Source: an uncultured Bacteroidaceae bacterium (GTDB lineage Bacteria > Bacteroidota > Bacteroidia > Bacteroidales > Bacteroidaceae). From it: a stretch of DNA of 64,000 nt. This document shows positions 7,927-16,789 of this stretch, piece after piece. The position numbers were made by a program, and so were the translations under genes. The notes beneath the pieces are model-generated. The model saw only the letters and a program-made list of their open reading frames with translations. It had not been told where the DNA came from and made no database searches. Position 1 is the stretch's first letter; each line of letters opens with the position of its first letter. The DNA lies in NCBI GenBank assembly GCA_905234605.1, contig CAJOIE010000006.1, forward strand, positions 62,001-126,000. The letters run 5' to 3'.

Positions 7927-9873
7927 TTATTGTTCGATGATGTATTTGTCCAAGAGTTTCACCACGCGCATGATTTCTGCCACGTTCATGGCAAACGACA
8001 TGGCTCCGCGGCCGTGGAACGGCGGGTTGCCGTCGAACACTTCGGGCAGTGTGCCTATGCAGTGGTAGAAGAGTTCTTCCTCGTAGCCCACGAGCTGGCG
8101 TTCCACGAAGCTGACGCGTGAGTAGCCGAACACTTTGAGGCAGGCCTCAAGGTAGAAGCCGGCGAGCCAGGGCCAGGCGGTGCCTTGGTGGTAGGCGTAG
8201 TCGCGCTGCACCTGTGGGCCCACATACATGGGGTTGTAGCCGCCGCTCTTGGGCGAGAGGGTGCGCAGTCCCTTGGGGGTGAGCAGTTCCTTTGTGCACA
8301 TGTCGAGCACGCCTTTCTTCTGCTTGGCGTCGAGGGGTGAGTAGTCGAAGGCGCAGGCGAATATCATGTTGGGCCTGACGCTCCAGTCGATCATGGTGCC
8401 GTCCACGTAGTCGAGCAGGTAGCCATAGTCGTTGAGGAAGGTGCCAACGAAGCTCTTCTGGCACTTGGCGGCTATCTTCTCGAGGTCCTCGGCACTGCTC
8501 TCGTCGCCTTGTTTGCGTGCCAGCTGGGCGGTGAAGCACAGGGCGTTGTACCACAGGGCGTTGAACTCCACGATGTAGCCTGAGCGGGGCACAATGGGAT
8601 GGCCGCCCTGGCTGGAGTTCATCCATGTGATGGCTTTGTCGCGGCCGTTGGCATACACGAGGCCGTTGTCGTGCAGGTAGAGGTTGGGGTGACGCCCGTC
8701 GATGAGCCATGCCATGATGTCGCGAGCGAGTGTGCCATACTGCTCTATGCCTTTGTCCATGGAGGCGAACTTGCAGTATTGCTGTATGCACCACACGGCC
8801 CACAGCAGAACGTCGGGATGTTCTATCTCGTAGACATGCACGCTGAGGGGCTTGCCTTCGATGAATTCGCGTATGGCTTTCTCGGCCGTTGCCATCACCT
8901 GCTTGAAGTGGTCTTCCTCGTTATTGGTCAGTGTGAGGCCAGGCAGCGAGATGAACATGTCGCGGGCACGGCATTTGAACCAGGGGTATCCGGCCAGCAG
9001 ATATGTCTCGCCGTCGCGGTAGTTGAGGAACTGGTGTGCGCTGTTGACGAGGCAGTGGTAGAAGTTGTCGCGCGGCGTGCGTATGTTGACCTCGAACTCG
9101 GCCAGCTCCTTGAGCTTTGTGGGGGCTATCTCCTTGGTGCCTGCGGCGAAGACGATGCTCTCGCCTTTCTTGATGTCTACCTCAAAGTAGCCAGGCACGT
9201 AGAGGTCTTCGTTGGAGGCATAGCCGCGCTCGGTCTCCTTGGGATAGTCCACGCCACGGTACCAATCGGGGCGGAACACCCACGCGGCCTTCTTGCTCGT
9301 CTGCATGTAGAGGTCGGGGTAGCCAGGGTACATGCATGTCTTGATGCCGTTGCGCACCTCGCTGTAGTCGCGGCTGGCGCGCGGGTTCTCGTGAGTGAAC
9401 TCGCGCACGCTGCGGAAGGCCAGCCAGGGCTGCAGGCGCAGCGTGGTCTTGGAGTGGGCGTCGAGCAGCGTGTAGCGGATGAGCACGCGGTCTTCGAAAT
9501 GCTGGAACATCTGCTCGCGCTTGAGCAGCACGCCACCCACGCGGTAGATGGTCGTGGGCACCTGCTGGCAGTCGTACTCGCGTATGTATTTGTGGCCGCG
9601 TGGGCTGTAGTTGTCGCCTTGATACTTGTGCAGACCGAGGTTGAACTCTGCACCATGCTGGATCACTGTGCAGTCGAGCGACGAGAGGAGCACGTGGTTC
9701 TCGTCGTCGAGCTCTGGCACGGGCACCACGAGCAGGCCGTGGTACTTGCGTGTGTTGCAATCCAGAATGGTGCTACAGGAGTAGGCGCCGGAGCGGTTGC
9801 TGCGCAGCACCTCCTTCTTCAGAGCTTCCTCCAAGTTTGTCATCAAGGTCTTGTCAAACTGTAAATAGCTCAT
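7927..9873 (-). CDS. Glycogen debranching enzyme (GH133, amylo-alpha-1,6-glucosidase)
   Basis: 648 residues. The N-terminal part (about 1-260) has the beta-rich debranching-enzyme domain starting SNRSGAYSCSTILDCNTRKYHGLLV. The C-terminal (alpha/alpha)6 barrel (about 280-640) contains GYPWFKCRARDMFISLPGL, WMNSSQGGHPIVPRSG and the late HQGTAWPW segment with conserved acidic and aromatic residues. It hydrolyses alpha-1,6 branches of glycogen in the cytoplasm. It is first in the cluster GH133-GT4-GH57 and divergent from a Crp/Fnr-type gene across a 203-nt gap, so joint regulation is plausible but unproven. Confidence 0.92.
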   Translation of the reverse strand: MSYLQFDKTLMTNLEEALKKEVLRSNRSGAYSCSTILDCNTRKYHGLLVVPVPELDDENHVLLSSLDCTVIQHGAEFNLGLHKYQGDNYSPRGHKYIREYDCQQVPTTIYRVGGVLLKREQMFQHFEDRVLIRYTLLDAHSKTTLRLQPWLAFRSVREFTHENPRASRDYSEVRNGIKTCMYPGYPDLYMQTSKKAAWVFRPDWYRGVDYPKETERGYASNEDLYVPGYFEVDIKKGESIVFAAGTKEIAPTKLKELAEFEVNIRTPRDNFYHCLVNSAHQFLNYRDGETYLLAGYPWFKCRARDMFISLPGLTLTNNEEDHFKQVMATAEKAIREFIEGKPLSVHVYEIEHPDVLLWAVWCIQQYCKFASMDKGIEQYGTLARDIMAWLIDGRHPNLYLHDNGLVYANGRDKAITWMNSSQGGHPIVPRSGYIVEFNALWYNALCFTAQLARKQGDESSAEDLEKIAAKCQKSFVGTFLNDYGYLLDYVDGTMIDWSVRPNMIFACAFDYSPLDAKQKKGVLDMCTKELLTPKGLRTLSPKSGGYNPMYVGPQVQRDYAYHQGTAWPWLAGFYLEACLKVFGYSRVSFVERQLVGYEEELFYHCIGTLPEVFDGNPPFHGRGAMSFAMNVAEIMRVVKLLDKYIIEQ

Positions 9874-10030
9874 AAGGTAGTGATTATGGATAGGTTAGTC
9901 GTTTGCTCTCTAAGGCACTGCTCTGTGCCATGCCTTTTACGCCTTCAAAATTAGCACAATGCATGGGGTGGCAAAAACTTTTGCATGCTTTTTTGTGTGG
10001 ATGCTGTGCAGTGTGAATGACTCTTTTGCA

Positions 10031-10038
10031 TATTTTTG
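10031..10038 (+). promoter_or_regulatory. -7 box upstream of the Crp/Fnr gene
   Basis: TATTTTTG matches TAnnTTTG 39 nt before the ATG at 10077. No good -33 element is seen at the usual spacing, so this is only a candidate. A single copy of the CACCCTGCA repeat core lies between it and the start codon. Confidence 0.35.
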
Positions 10039-10076
10039 TGCCCAACAGCATAATTAAAGACTCAACACCCTGCAAT

Positions 10077-10778
10077 ATGGCCAAGCGTAAACTTCAGGTG
10101 GCCGACCTCACGCCCATGCTCTCGCCGCTCACCAGCCTGCTCGACGTGCAGCAGCGGGTCTCGCTGATAGAGCAGACCACGGTGCACACTTTCAAGAAGA
10201 ACGAGGTAATCTACAGCGAAGGCGACGACCCTCAGTTCATGCACTGCCTCGTGGCCGGCAAGGTGAAGATACACAAGTTGGGAGCTGGCGGCCGCCGGCA
10301 GATAGTGCGCGTGGTGAGGCCCGTCGAATTCTTCGGCTACAGGGCTGCCTTCGCTCGACAGCTCTATGTCAACACGGCTGCTGCCTTCGAGCCGTCGGTG
10401 ATACTGAGGGTGCCCATCGCGGCCATCATGCTGCTCATGCGCATCAATGCCTCGCTGGCATGTTTCTTCGTGCAGCGTCTGGCCACGGACCTCGGCCGTG
10501 CCGACGAGCGCATGGTCAACCTGACGCAGAAACACATACAGGGGCGGCTGGCTGAGTCGCTGCTCTTCCTGCGCGACAGCTATGGCATGGAGGAGGACGG
10601 CTCCACACTGAGCATCTATCTGAGCCGTGAGGATCTGGCCAGCCTCTCCAACATGACCACGGCCAACGCCATACGCACGCTGCGCGCATTCTGCACAGAG
10701 AACATCCTGGCTGTCGACGGCCGCAAGATAAAGTTTCTCGACGTGCAGCGACTTGAGCAGATAAGTCGTCTGGGATGA
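10077..10778 (+). CDS. Crp/Fnr-family transcriptional regulator
   Basis: 233 residues. Residues about 25-140 form a cyclic-nucleotide-binding-type beta barrel (NEVIYSEGDD, then RPVEFFGYRAAF), and 140-233 a helix-turn-helix domain of the Crp class (LSREDLASLSNMTTANAIRTLRAF). There is no N-terminal cysteine cluster, so it is not a classical Fnr oxygen sensor. The start at 10077 (MAKRKLQ) is taken because the extension to 10017 crosses the candidate promoter. It is divergent from the glycogen cluster, which it may control. Its stop codon overlaps the first unit of a 22-nt repeat array. Confidence 0.88.
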   Translation: MAKRKLQVADLTPMLSPLTSLLDVQQRVSLIEQTTVHTFKKNEVIYSEGDDPQFMHCLVAGKVKIHKLGAGGRRQIVRVVRPVEFFGYRAAFARQLYVNTAAAFEPSVILRVPIAAIMLLMRINASLACFFVQRLATDLGRADERMVNLTQKHIQGRLAESLLFLRDSYGMEEDGSTLSIYLSREDLASLSNMTTANAIRTLRAFCTENILAVDGRKIKFLDVQRLEQISRLG

Positions 10779-10887
10779 CCCTGCACCCGCTTCGCAGTCA
10801 CCCTGCATGCTGACAGGGCATCACCCTGCATGGTGTTTTGCATCACTATGCATGGTGTTTCGTGACGCCCTGCATGGTGTTTTGCCG
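10777..10887. repeat. 22-nt tandem array, CACCCTGCATG family (copy A)
   Basis: Five units begin at 10777, 10799, 10822, 10844 and 10866, spaced 22, 23, 22 and 22 nt. The shared core is (C/G)ACCCTGCATG followed by GTGTTTTG in the later units. The first unit overlaps the crp stop codon. There are no unique spacers, so this is not CRISPR. The remaining gap to 11045 shows nothing else. Confidence 0.8.
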
Positions 10888-11045
10888 TTGACAAGCGGGC
10901 TCTTTCCTGCAGGCCTACTGGCCCGCGGCTATGGCCATGGCACGCTGGCGTCTCGCTTACGCACCCGTTCTGCTTAATTCGTGCTAATTTGTGGCAGCAA
11001 CAAAGCCATTTGCTGCGGCACCAGATGCATTCTGCGCTACGGCAG

Positions 11046-11972
11046 TCAGGCTGGGATGATGAAGTTGAGGTGCTCGGGCAGGATGCCTATCTCGAAGGGA
11101 GCGTGAATGTCGGGCCGCACGCGTCCGTCGGTAGCCACGCCGGCACTGTGTATGTCGGCCACGGCTATGGGGCGCGGTGTGCGGTAGGCACGCACGTTCT
11201 TGTGCCCGAGGAAACGGCGTGTGAGCAGCTTCCACAAGCCTATGATGAGGCCTGTCACCTTGGGGTGCGACACTATGCTCACGTCGAGCATCCCGTTGTA
11301 GGGCACTGCGCTCGGTGTCTGTCCGTAGCCCGAGGCGTTGCCCACGCAAATGTTCATGGCTTTCTGCTCTATGGTCTCCTCATTGACGTGCAGGCGCACA
11401 CGCGTCTGCGGCCGTTGGAACATGAGCTGCAGCATGTTGCCGATGTAGGTCAGCGTGGCCAGTACTGCAATGCGGCGTGAACGGTACTTGAGCTTCAGGA
11501 TATTGGCCACGAGGCCTATGTTCACGCAGTTGATGAAATAGGTCGTGCCGGAGCCGTCGGTGCAGCTGATGTAGCCCACGTCTATCCTGCGCAGCCGCCG
11601 CTGTCGCAGCCATGCCACGGTCTGGCGGTCGTCTTTCTCGCTGAAGCCCCAGAAGGTGGCGAAGTCGTTGCCGCGCCCGCCAGGTATGACGCCTATGGCC
11701 GTCTGGGCCACCTCGTCGGCCGGCTGCTCCATGACGGCGCAGACAGCGCGGTTGAGGGCACCATCGCCGCCGCAGACGATGAGCGTGCGGTAGCCTGCAC
11801 GGCAGAGCATTGTCGTCAGGCGGCCCACCGACTCGGGACTCTCGCTCTGCACGAAGTCGTAGGCGATGCCTGCTGCGTCGAGCGCCTCCTGTAGCTGCTC
11901 CCACCGGCGGGTGGAGCGGCGTATGCCTTGTTTAGGGCAGTAGATGATGCCCCAGCGGTCGTTGTCTATCAT
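11046..11972 (-). CDS. Diacylglycerol/lipid kinase family protein (YegS/BmrU-like)
   Basis: 308 residues. It has the catalytic-domain signature GGDGALN (about residue 70) and PGGRGNDFA (about 97), the nucleotide- and metal-binding loops of the DAGK_cat fold, followed by a beta-rich C-terminal domain (NICVGNASGYGQTPSAVPYNGMLD). It probably phosphorylates a membrane lipid at the inner face; the substrate is unknown. Its ATG overlaps the miaA stop in an ATGA (11969-11972), so the two are translationally coupled. Confidence 0.88.
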   Translation of the reverse strand: MIDNDRWGIIYCPKQGIRRSTRRWEQLQEALDAAGIAYDFVQSESPESVGRLTTMLCRAGYRTLIVCGGDGALNRAVCAVMEQPADEVAQTAIGVIPGGRGNDFATFWGFSEKDDRQTVAWLRQRRLRRIDVGYISCTDGSGTTYFINCVNIGLVANILKLKYRSRRIAVLATLTYIGNMLQLMFQRPQTRVRLHVNEETIEQKAMNICVGNASGYGQTPSAVPYNGMLDVSIVSHPKVTGLIIGLWKLLTRRFLGHKNVRAYRTPRPIAVADIHSAGVATDGRVRPDIHAPFEIGILPEHLNFIIPA

Positions 11973-12913
11973 GGCTTATCGTGTAACTCGTTCCTCATGT
12001 CGTTGTCCCATTGCTCCAGGATGCATGCGGCCACGGCGTCGGCTCCCTTCGAGGCATCAACCCAGCGTATGCTCACGCCGCGACGCTCCATGCCGCGGAA
12101 GTAGGTCATCTGGCGCTTGGCAAACTGGTGGATGGCCGTTTCCAGCTGCTTCACCATCTGCTCGCGCGTGAGTCGGCCCGTGAGATGGAGCGTGATGTAG
12201 CGATACTCCAGGCCATAGTTGAGCAAGGCCTCGGCAGCCACGCCACGCGCCAGCAGACCGCGCACCTCATCCTCCATGCCGGTAGCCAGGCGTGCATGCA
12301 GCCGCTCCGTGATGCGCTGCCGCCGCAGCTCGCGGGGCAGGGTGAGGCCGATGGTGAGCGGACACAGGGTGGGGAAGCTATCGGCAGCCTCGGCAGGGTG
12401 ACGCTCGTAGAAGTCGGCAATCTCGATGGCGCGTATGGCACGGCGCGCCGTGTCCACATCCGTGGTGTTGTGCAGCCGCTTGTATGTGGCGAGTATGCGC
12501 GTCAGCTCCTCGAGCGGCAACCCCTCAAGGCGGGTGCGCAGCTCCTCGTTGGCAGGCACCTCCACGAGGCGGTAGGCACGCAGCACACTCTCTATGTATA
12601 ATCCCGTGCCGCCGCAGAGCACCACGACCTTGCCCCGCTGCCGGATGTCGGTGTAGGCCTGCAGGAAATCGCGCTGGAAGTCGTAGACAGAATAGCTCTC
12701 GCCCGCGTCGCGCGTGTCTATAAGGTGGTAGGGCACCGCGTCTGCACCCGAGCCGTAGTCCGTCAGGTCCTTGCCCGTGCCTATGTCCATGCCGCGGAAC
12801 ACCTGCCGCGAGTCGGCACTCACTATCTCCCCGCCGATGGCACGTGCCACCCGCGTGGCTACGGCCGTCTTGCCGCAAGCCGTGGGGCCAAGTATGGTGA
12901 TGAGGTCGTACAT
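11969..12913 (-). CDS. miaA: tRNA dimethylallyltransferase
   Basis: 314 residues, the standard length. The P-loop GPTACGKT is at residues 9-16, followed by SADSRQVFRGMDIGTGK with the conserved catalytic Asp and Thr region, and the C-terminal QFAKRQMTYFR signature of the tRNA-binding region. The enzyme adds the isopentenyl group to A37 of tRNAs reading UNN codons. The start at 12913 (MYDLITILGPT) places the P-loop correctly; the frame opens further upstream at 12937. It lies 26 nt downstream of the adenine methylase gene and overlaps the lipid kinase start by 4 nt. Confidence 0.94.
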   Translation of the reverse strand: MYDLITILGPTACGKTAVATRVARAIGGEIVSADSRQVFRGMDIGTGKDLTDYGSGADAVPYHLIDTRDAGESYSVYDFQRDFLQAYTDIRQRGKVVVLCGGTGLYIESVLRAYRLVEVPANEELRTRLEGLPLEELTRILATYKRLHNTTDVDTARRAIRAIEIADFYERHPAEAADSFPTLCPLTIGLTLPRELRRQRITERLHARLATGMEDEVRGLLARGVAAEALLNYGLEYRYITLHLTGRLTREQMVKQLETAIHQFAKRQMTYFRGMERRGVSIRWVDASKGADAVAACILEQWDNDMRNELHDKP

Positions 12914-12939
12914 AGGGGCATGGGGATATTGGCGCATAT

Positions 12940-13854
12940 CTATACCGCTTCTGCAAATAGACTGAGCTGTCGTACTCGGTTGTTTGCCTTTACCTTTTGT
13001 ATGTCGAAGTTGAAGACAAGGGCCTCTACTATGGAATGGCGGTTCTCAATGTGTGCGCCACCATGGTAGAAATGGTCGTGTGTGGTTATGTTGAAGCAGT
13101 TCCAATAGCGTTTGACCATCTCATTTGGACGATAGGCATTGTGATGCCATGTTGATAGGATAAAGTGGGCTCGAGTCCGTCGGAGGGCTTCGAACAGCTC
13201 GTGCTCATCCTGCTCTGTCCAGCCGTTGTAGTAGTCAACGTAGCGTCCAAGGTATGGTGGGTCGCAGTAGATAAAGTCGCCAGACTCGGCACGCTCTATT
13301 GTGTTAATGAATGACACATTGTTGAACTCCCATGAACTGCGTTGCATAATGTGCGCCACATGCTGTATTTGGTTGCATATTTTGGTGACATAGGCAGGGG
13401 CGAATCTGTTAGGTTTTTTACAGAATGGAATGTTCCAGTCGCCGTGGCGGTTGAAACGCATCATGCCGTTGAAGCCGGCGCGCGAAAGAAAGATAAAGTC
13501 ATAAGGACTGTGCTCATGGTTGAAGCGGTTACGCACCTTGCGGTAGTGTGCATAGCCACCCTCATCGGCATCTGCAAGAAGTGAGCCCTCTCCCTCAAGG
13601 TAGGCGCGCATGGAATATGAGGTGATGCGGCCGCTCTGTACGCCTCGGTAGAAGTTGATGATGTGCGGATTAGTGTCGCCCACAATGTGACAACCGTGCA
13701 TGGGTGAGTTGAAGCCTACGACTCCAGTGCCGAAGAATGGCTCAATCCAGCGTGCATTCAGGTCGATGCCAGATGCGAGTACGAGGTCGTTTATCCAAGG
13801 CACCAGCTTCGTCTTGATGCCTTGCGACTTGATAAGTGGTACGGTCACAGTCAT
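12940..13854 (-). CDS. Dam-type DNA adenine (N6) methyltransferase
   Basis: 304 residues with motif I FFGTG (about residue 40) for AdoMet binding and catalytic motif IV DPPY in FIYCDPPYLGRYV (about 197). The order of motifs fits the D12 class (Dam/M.DpnIIA-like). N-terminal KSQGIKTKLVPWI is the usual K-x-K AdoMet-contact region. No cognate endonuclease is found beside it, only a short fragment (13860-14022) six nt upstream, so it looks orphan or the survivor of a broken restriction-modification pair. It is placed between the decayed retroelement and miaA. The recognition site cannot be read from sequence. Confidence 0.85.
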   Translation of the reverse strand: MTVTVPLIKSQGIKTKLVPWINDLVLASGIDLNARWIEPFFGTGVVGFNSPMHGCHIVGDTNPHIINFYRGVQSGRITSYSMRAYLEGEGSLLADADEGGYAHYRKVRNRFNHEHSPYDFIFLSRAGFNGMMRFNRHGDWNIPFCKKPNRFAPAYVTKICNQIQHVAHIMQRSSWEFNNVSFINTIERAESGDFIYCDPPYLGRYVDYYNGWTEQDEHELFEALRRTRAHFILSTWHHNAYRPNEMVKRYWNCFNITTHDHFYHGGAHIENRHSIVEALVFNFDIQKVKANNRVRQLSLFAEAV

Positions 13855-13859
13855 AGACG

Positions 13860-14022
13860 TTATCTATTCATTTTAGCGTGGAGCTTATGCAGCTTGTCAA
13901 GATAGGCCTTGTAGGTGTCTATATTGTTCCAGTTGCAAATATAATCATTCTTTGCTGTTGATATGCTGAAACCCTGATAGAGTGTTAGCCTTTTCGTGGT
14001 GATGACAGATATAACCGCTCTA
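13860..14022 (-). pseudogene. 3' gene fragment between the RT remnant and the methylase
   Basis: An open frame of about 53 codons with no usable start codon ends in TAA at 13860-13862, six nt before the methylase ATG. It encodes segments such as LYQGFSISTAKNDYICNW and IDTYKAYLDKLHKLH. I do not recognise the family. Its tight spacing to the methylase suggests the tail of a former upstream partner, for example a restriction enzyme, but that is a guess. Confidence 0.4.
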
Positions 14023-14811
14023 TTTCAGTAACCTTACTCCATATAGAGGATTTTCCCACCAGCGGTTATAGCTTGCAAAGCGTGAGAGCGACATGCTGAA
14101 GAGGCCTGCGTGTGACCATTCGGCATCAGTAAAGAAACTGTTGCGCAACTTCCATGTGTGATAGTGGCACAAAACGCCAAGATATGAGTTGAGCACAGAG
14201 GCGGTGTGCTGTGGCGTGTGCACTTGCAGTTCTGTCTCTAAAATGTGCAGACGGTGTACGATACGGCGCATACGCCTGTGTGTGTGATGCAGTGACATCG
14301 TGGCCGGCGACTCGCGCACTATGCGCAAAAGTATGTTTCGGTCTATGCCCATGAAATAGCCGCAGACATCCATCTTAAGCACAAAGGCGCGGCGGCAGTG
14401 GTTGTGTGAGGCGGAACACAGGTGATGTTCCATACGCCGTATACCATAGTGAGTGCCGCGTCCTACGCGGCAGCTATAGCTGTCGGTGATGAACGTGCGT
14501 TCCAAAGGGGGGGTATATAGTTGTAAAGGAGGTGGTGCACAACGCGGTCTCGGAAATCGGCGGCAAAGATTTCGCGCTGCTTAGGGTCGTGAACGATGAA
14601 GCACGTGGAAGGGCGAGGATGATATGAACGATTCCAGAGTTCGTCGCGCAGAGCAACAAGCTCTGCTTCCATGCCTATCTCAAAGCGTATCTGTCGCACC
14701 TTGCGCCGCTTGTGCCGGCGAGCGTCATAGTAGGCATGGATGAGGTCGGCAAGCAGCTGCTCGAGGATGATGGTGAAGGGAAGGACAGGGCTGTCGGCGG
14801 GATGGCTGGGT
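14020..14811 (-). pseudogene. Diversity-generating-retroelement reverse transcriptase, inactivated
   Basis: Two frames together give a DGR-type RT. The first, right of about 14507, has ADLIHAYYDARRHKRRK, ICFIV-type CFIVHDPKQREIFAADFRD and RVVHHLLYNYI. The second has ERTFITDSYSCRVGRGTHYG, FVLKMDVCGYFMGIDRNILL and, near the end, NSYLGVLCHYHTWKLR. They join at a C7 run (coding strand, 14507-14513); eight or five Cs would restore the frame. After FMGIDRN the sequence jumps straight to the C-terminal thumb part, near 14295-14315, so the palm segment with GxxxGNLTSQ and YxDD is missing. No start codon separates it from the variable-protein part upstream. The enzyme must be dead in this form. Confidence 0.85.
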
Positions 14812-16122
14812 GTCAGTTCTGCGACGGGGCGGACGTAGTGGTCAACGCTGCGCTCGCTCCAGCGGCTATAGCCCGCATTCCTGCTACCGAAGCCCAGGTT
14901 GCCGGCGCGCCACTCATTGTCGGGGTAGAGCGTGCCCGACCAGTAGTAGCCCCAACTGTCTCGGTAGCTGAGCCCGTCGTCCCAGTTGCAGCCCGCCGTG
15001 GGGAGGAAGATGCTGTTGCCGTTGATGGCGGAGGTGAACTTGCGGCCAGAGATGCCATTGACTGTTGTCCACTCGGATGTGTAGTACTGAAGGAGAGATT
15101 TAATCTCCTTGAGTGTCGGCATTCGTCATGGCGCACTCCAACGCACGCGGGCCACGTCGTAGCCCGTGCCGGAGATGTTGTCGCCGATGTGTATACGCTC
15201 TCCAATGTTGCTGTCGTAGTACTTGTAGGTATCCCATGAGTAATAGCTCTTCTCGCGGGTCTCGCCCCATGTGTCGGCAAAGGCTGGCACGAGGTTTAGG
15301 GTGAGCCGGTCTTCCCAATATTGCTTCCGGTTGTTGAGCCAGCGCAACCACAGCAGCTTCACTGGCAGGCCGCCGCTGACGAAGCCCTTGAGGTTGATGT
15401 TGCACTCCCGCAGCTGCTGGTAGAGCGTAGTGGAATGGAGTGCCTCGTTGGCATCGTGATGGAAGAGCATGGTGTTGCCCTCTAAGCCTTTGCCCGCTTC
15501 AAACCTGTAGGAAAAGCTGGCAAGCTTGCTGTGGACATAGGATATTCCAATCTCGGCAAAGATGCCTGCTTCTATGCTGCCATCCACAAACATCTGGCCC
15601 TCGGTGTGTGACGGACGGAGGTGGGCGATGTAAGCCCTCGTGGCAAACGGATGGCGCGATGAGGCCTCGGCGTGGAGCGTGTAGGAGTGTGGCGGGCTGA
15701 AGTGGCTCTCGCCGTTGACTGATGCGTTGGCGTTGAAGAAGGCACCGCCCTTGGCATATATGTTCAGTGCCCACTGCTGTGCTCGATGCTTTCCACTTTG
15801 CCGATGAAACCAATGGGAAGCTCGGGGCTAACATCGTCGGTGAACAGGTTGTCGCCCACCTTGGGCAGCATGGAGGTCGGGGTGTCGGCGGCGAAGTAGA
15901 CGGTGAGGGAGTCGGAGCCTACGATGTGTGCGCAAGTCTCCCTCAAGGCGGGTGACGGCTGTCTTGTAGCGTGTCTCCGGCTGCACGAAGCTTATGCTGT
16001 CGACTTCGTCGCGGAAGAAGGCACCCCCGGCCGCCGTCGTTGCGGTATATGAAGAAATGGTTTGGGCGGAGAGGCCGGCTGCCGCGAGGGCACTATATAT
16101 TATTAAGGTATAGGCGTTTCAT
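14812..16122 (-). pseudogene. DGR-type variable surface protein (lectin-fold C-terminus), decayed
   Basis: Reading across frames gives one secreted protein: ATG at 16122, a hydrophobic leader ending LSAQ, FFRDEVDSISFVQPE, then VGDNLFTDDVSPELPIGFIG, a beta-rich middle part, NISGTGYDVARVRWSAP, and the lectin-like region RMPTLKEI to GYYWSGTLYPDNEW and SVDHYVRPVAEL (about 14815). The last 45 residues have the shape of a DGR variable region. Damage: frameshifts near 16105, at a run of five Gs near 16024-16028, near 15940 and near 15780, and a nonsense TGA at 15126-15128 where homologues have Trp before RMPT. The frame continues without a stop into the reverse transcriptase. The ATG overlaps the stop of the fragment at 16119. 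Confidence 0.8.
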
Positions 16123-16430
16123 GGTTTCACGATTTTGGAGGTGCGACCTTTCACGTTAAGCAGATACACTCCCGTTGGAAGGTTTGAGAGGGGTAGGGCG
16201 GCGCGTCCCTGTTCGGTGGTGATGCGCGGGCGGGTGTATAGCTGGAGGCTCGTGGTGGTGCCGTCGGCTAAGAGGATGTTGAGCACCACGGGCTCGCCGG
16301 CCGACAGCAGACCATGAGTGCAGCCATGGCAGCGGCATGGCAGAAGCGTGAGTGTCAGTCCTTCTGTCCGTCCCACACTCGATAGCTCTGGCATTGCTAA
16401 GTAGTCGCAACGGACAACGCCGAAGCCCAC
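16119..16430 (-). pseudogene. 3' remnant of a secreted protein with a sorting-tail-like end
   Basis: The final 55 codons encode LNILLADGTTTSLQLYTRP followed by LSNLPTGVYLLNVKGRTSK, resembling a Bacteroidetes C-terminal sorting-type tail. Nothing recognisable stands in front, and no signal peptide is present, so this is probably the end of a truncated gene. Its TGA overlaps the ATG of the variable-protein pseudogene, so the two were once coupled. Confidence 0.5.
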
Positions 16431-16729
16431 GTTTGTATGTATATGCAGGTACTAAGCCATCCACAGCGTGCATGTCGCACGCATGGAAGGCAGTGGTACG
16501 CTGCTATTACATACCCATGGACGTCATTGTTGCCTTGTCGTGTTGACTACTGTTTGGGAACTGCCTGCTGCTCGAGTGTCGGTGACAGGGCATCAAGTAA
16601 CGCCTTAACATTATATGTGTGTCCCCGTCATCATTCCTTGCCACGTGGGCTCCGGTTGTAGGGCGTTGACGAGGCAAAGGAAATGAGATTTGCTCGTCGT
16701 GCAAGGCTCTGACGGGTGTATTTACGTGA
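16431..16729. other. Intergenic stretch with no feature seen
   Basis: About 300 nt between the decayed retroelement and the gap terminator. Open frames here have no recognisable protein character. It may hold further eroded remnants of the secreted-protein gene. Confidence 0.4.
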
Positions 16730-16763
16730 AGAGCCGCCCGACGCTGTGGCATCGGACGGCTCT
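16730..16763 (-). terminator. Hairpin downstream of gap
   Basis: AGAGCCGCCCGA pairs with TCGGACGGCTCT across a 10-nt loop, 27 nt beyond the gap stop codon. No T-run follows on the minus strand, so it may work as an end-stabilising hairpin rather than a classical terminator. Confidence 0.55.
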
Positions 16764-16789
16764 GTAGAGTGATGTGTGTCGCGCAGGGC

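Noticed and set aside
823-9864. Long open frames on the plus strand opposite kdgK, eda, GH57, GT4 and GH133
   Set aside because: They mirror GC-rich codon bias of the real genes, have no signature motifs, and the minus-strand products are unambiguous.
13860-14022. A-rich segment encoding NDYICNWNNID as the missing DGR template repeat
   Set aside because: It has AAC-type codons but no convincing match to the variable region at 14815-14950.
13860-14811. Retron or group II intron as source of the reverse transcriptase
   Set aside because: The RT motifs (REIFAADFRDRVVHH, DSYSCR, KMDVCGYFM) and the lectin-fold target upstream fit a diversity-generating retroelement; no msr/msd-like RNA or intron ends were seen.
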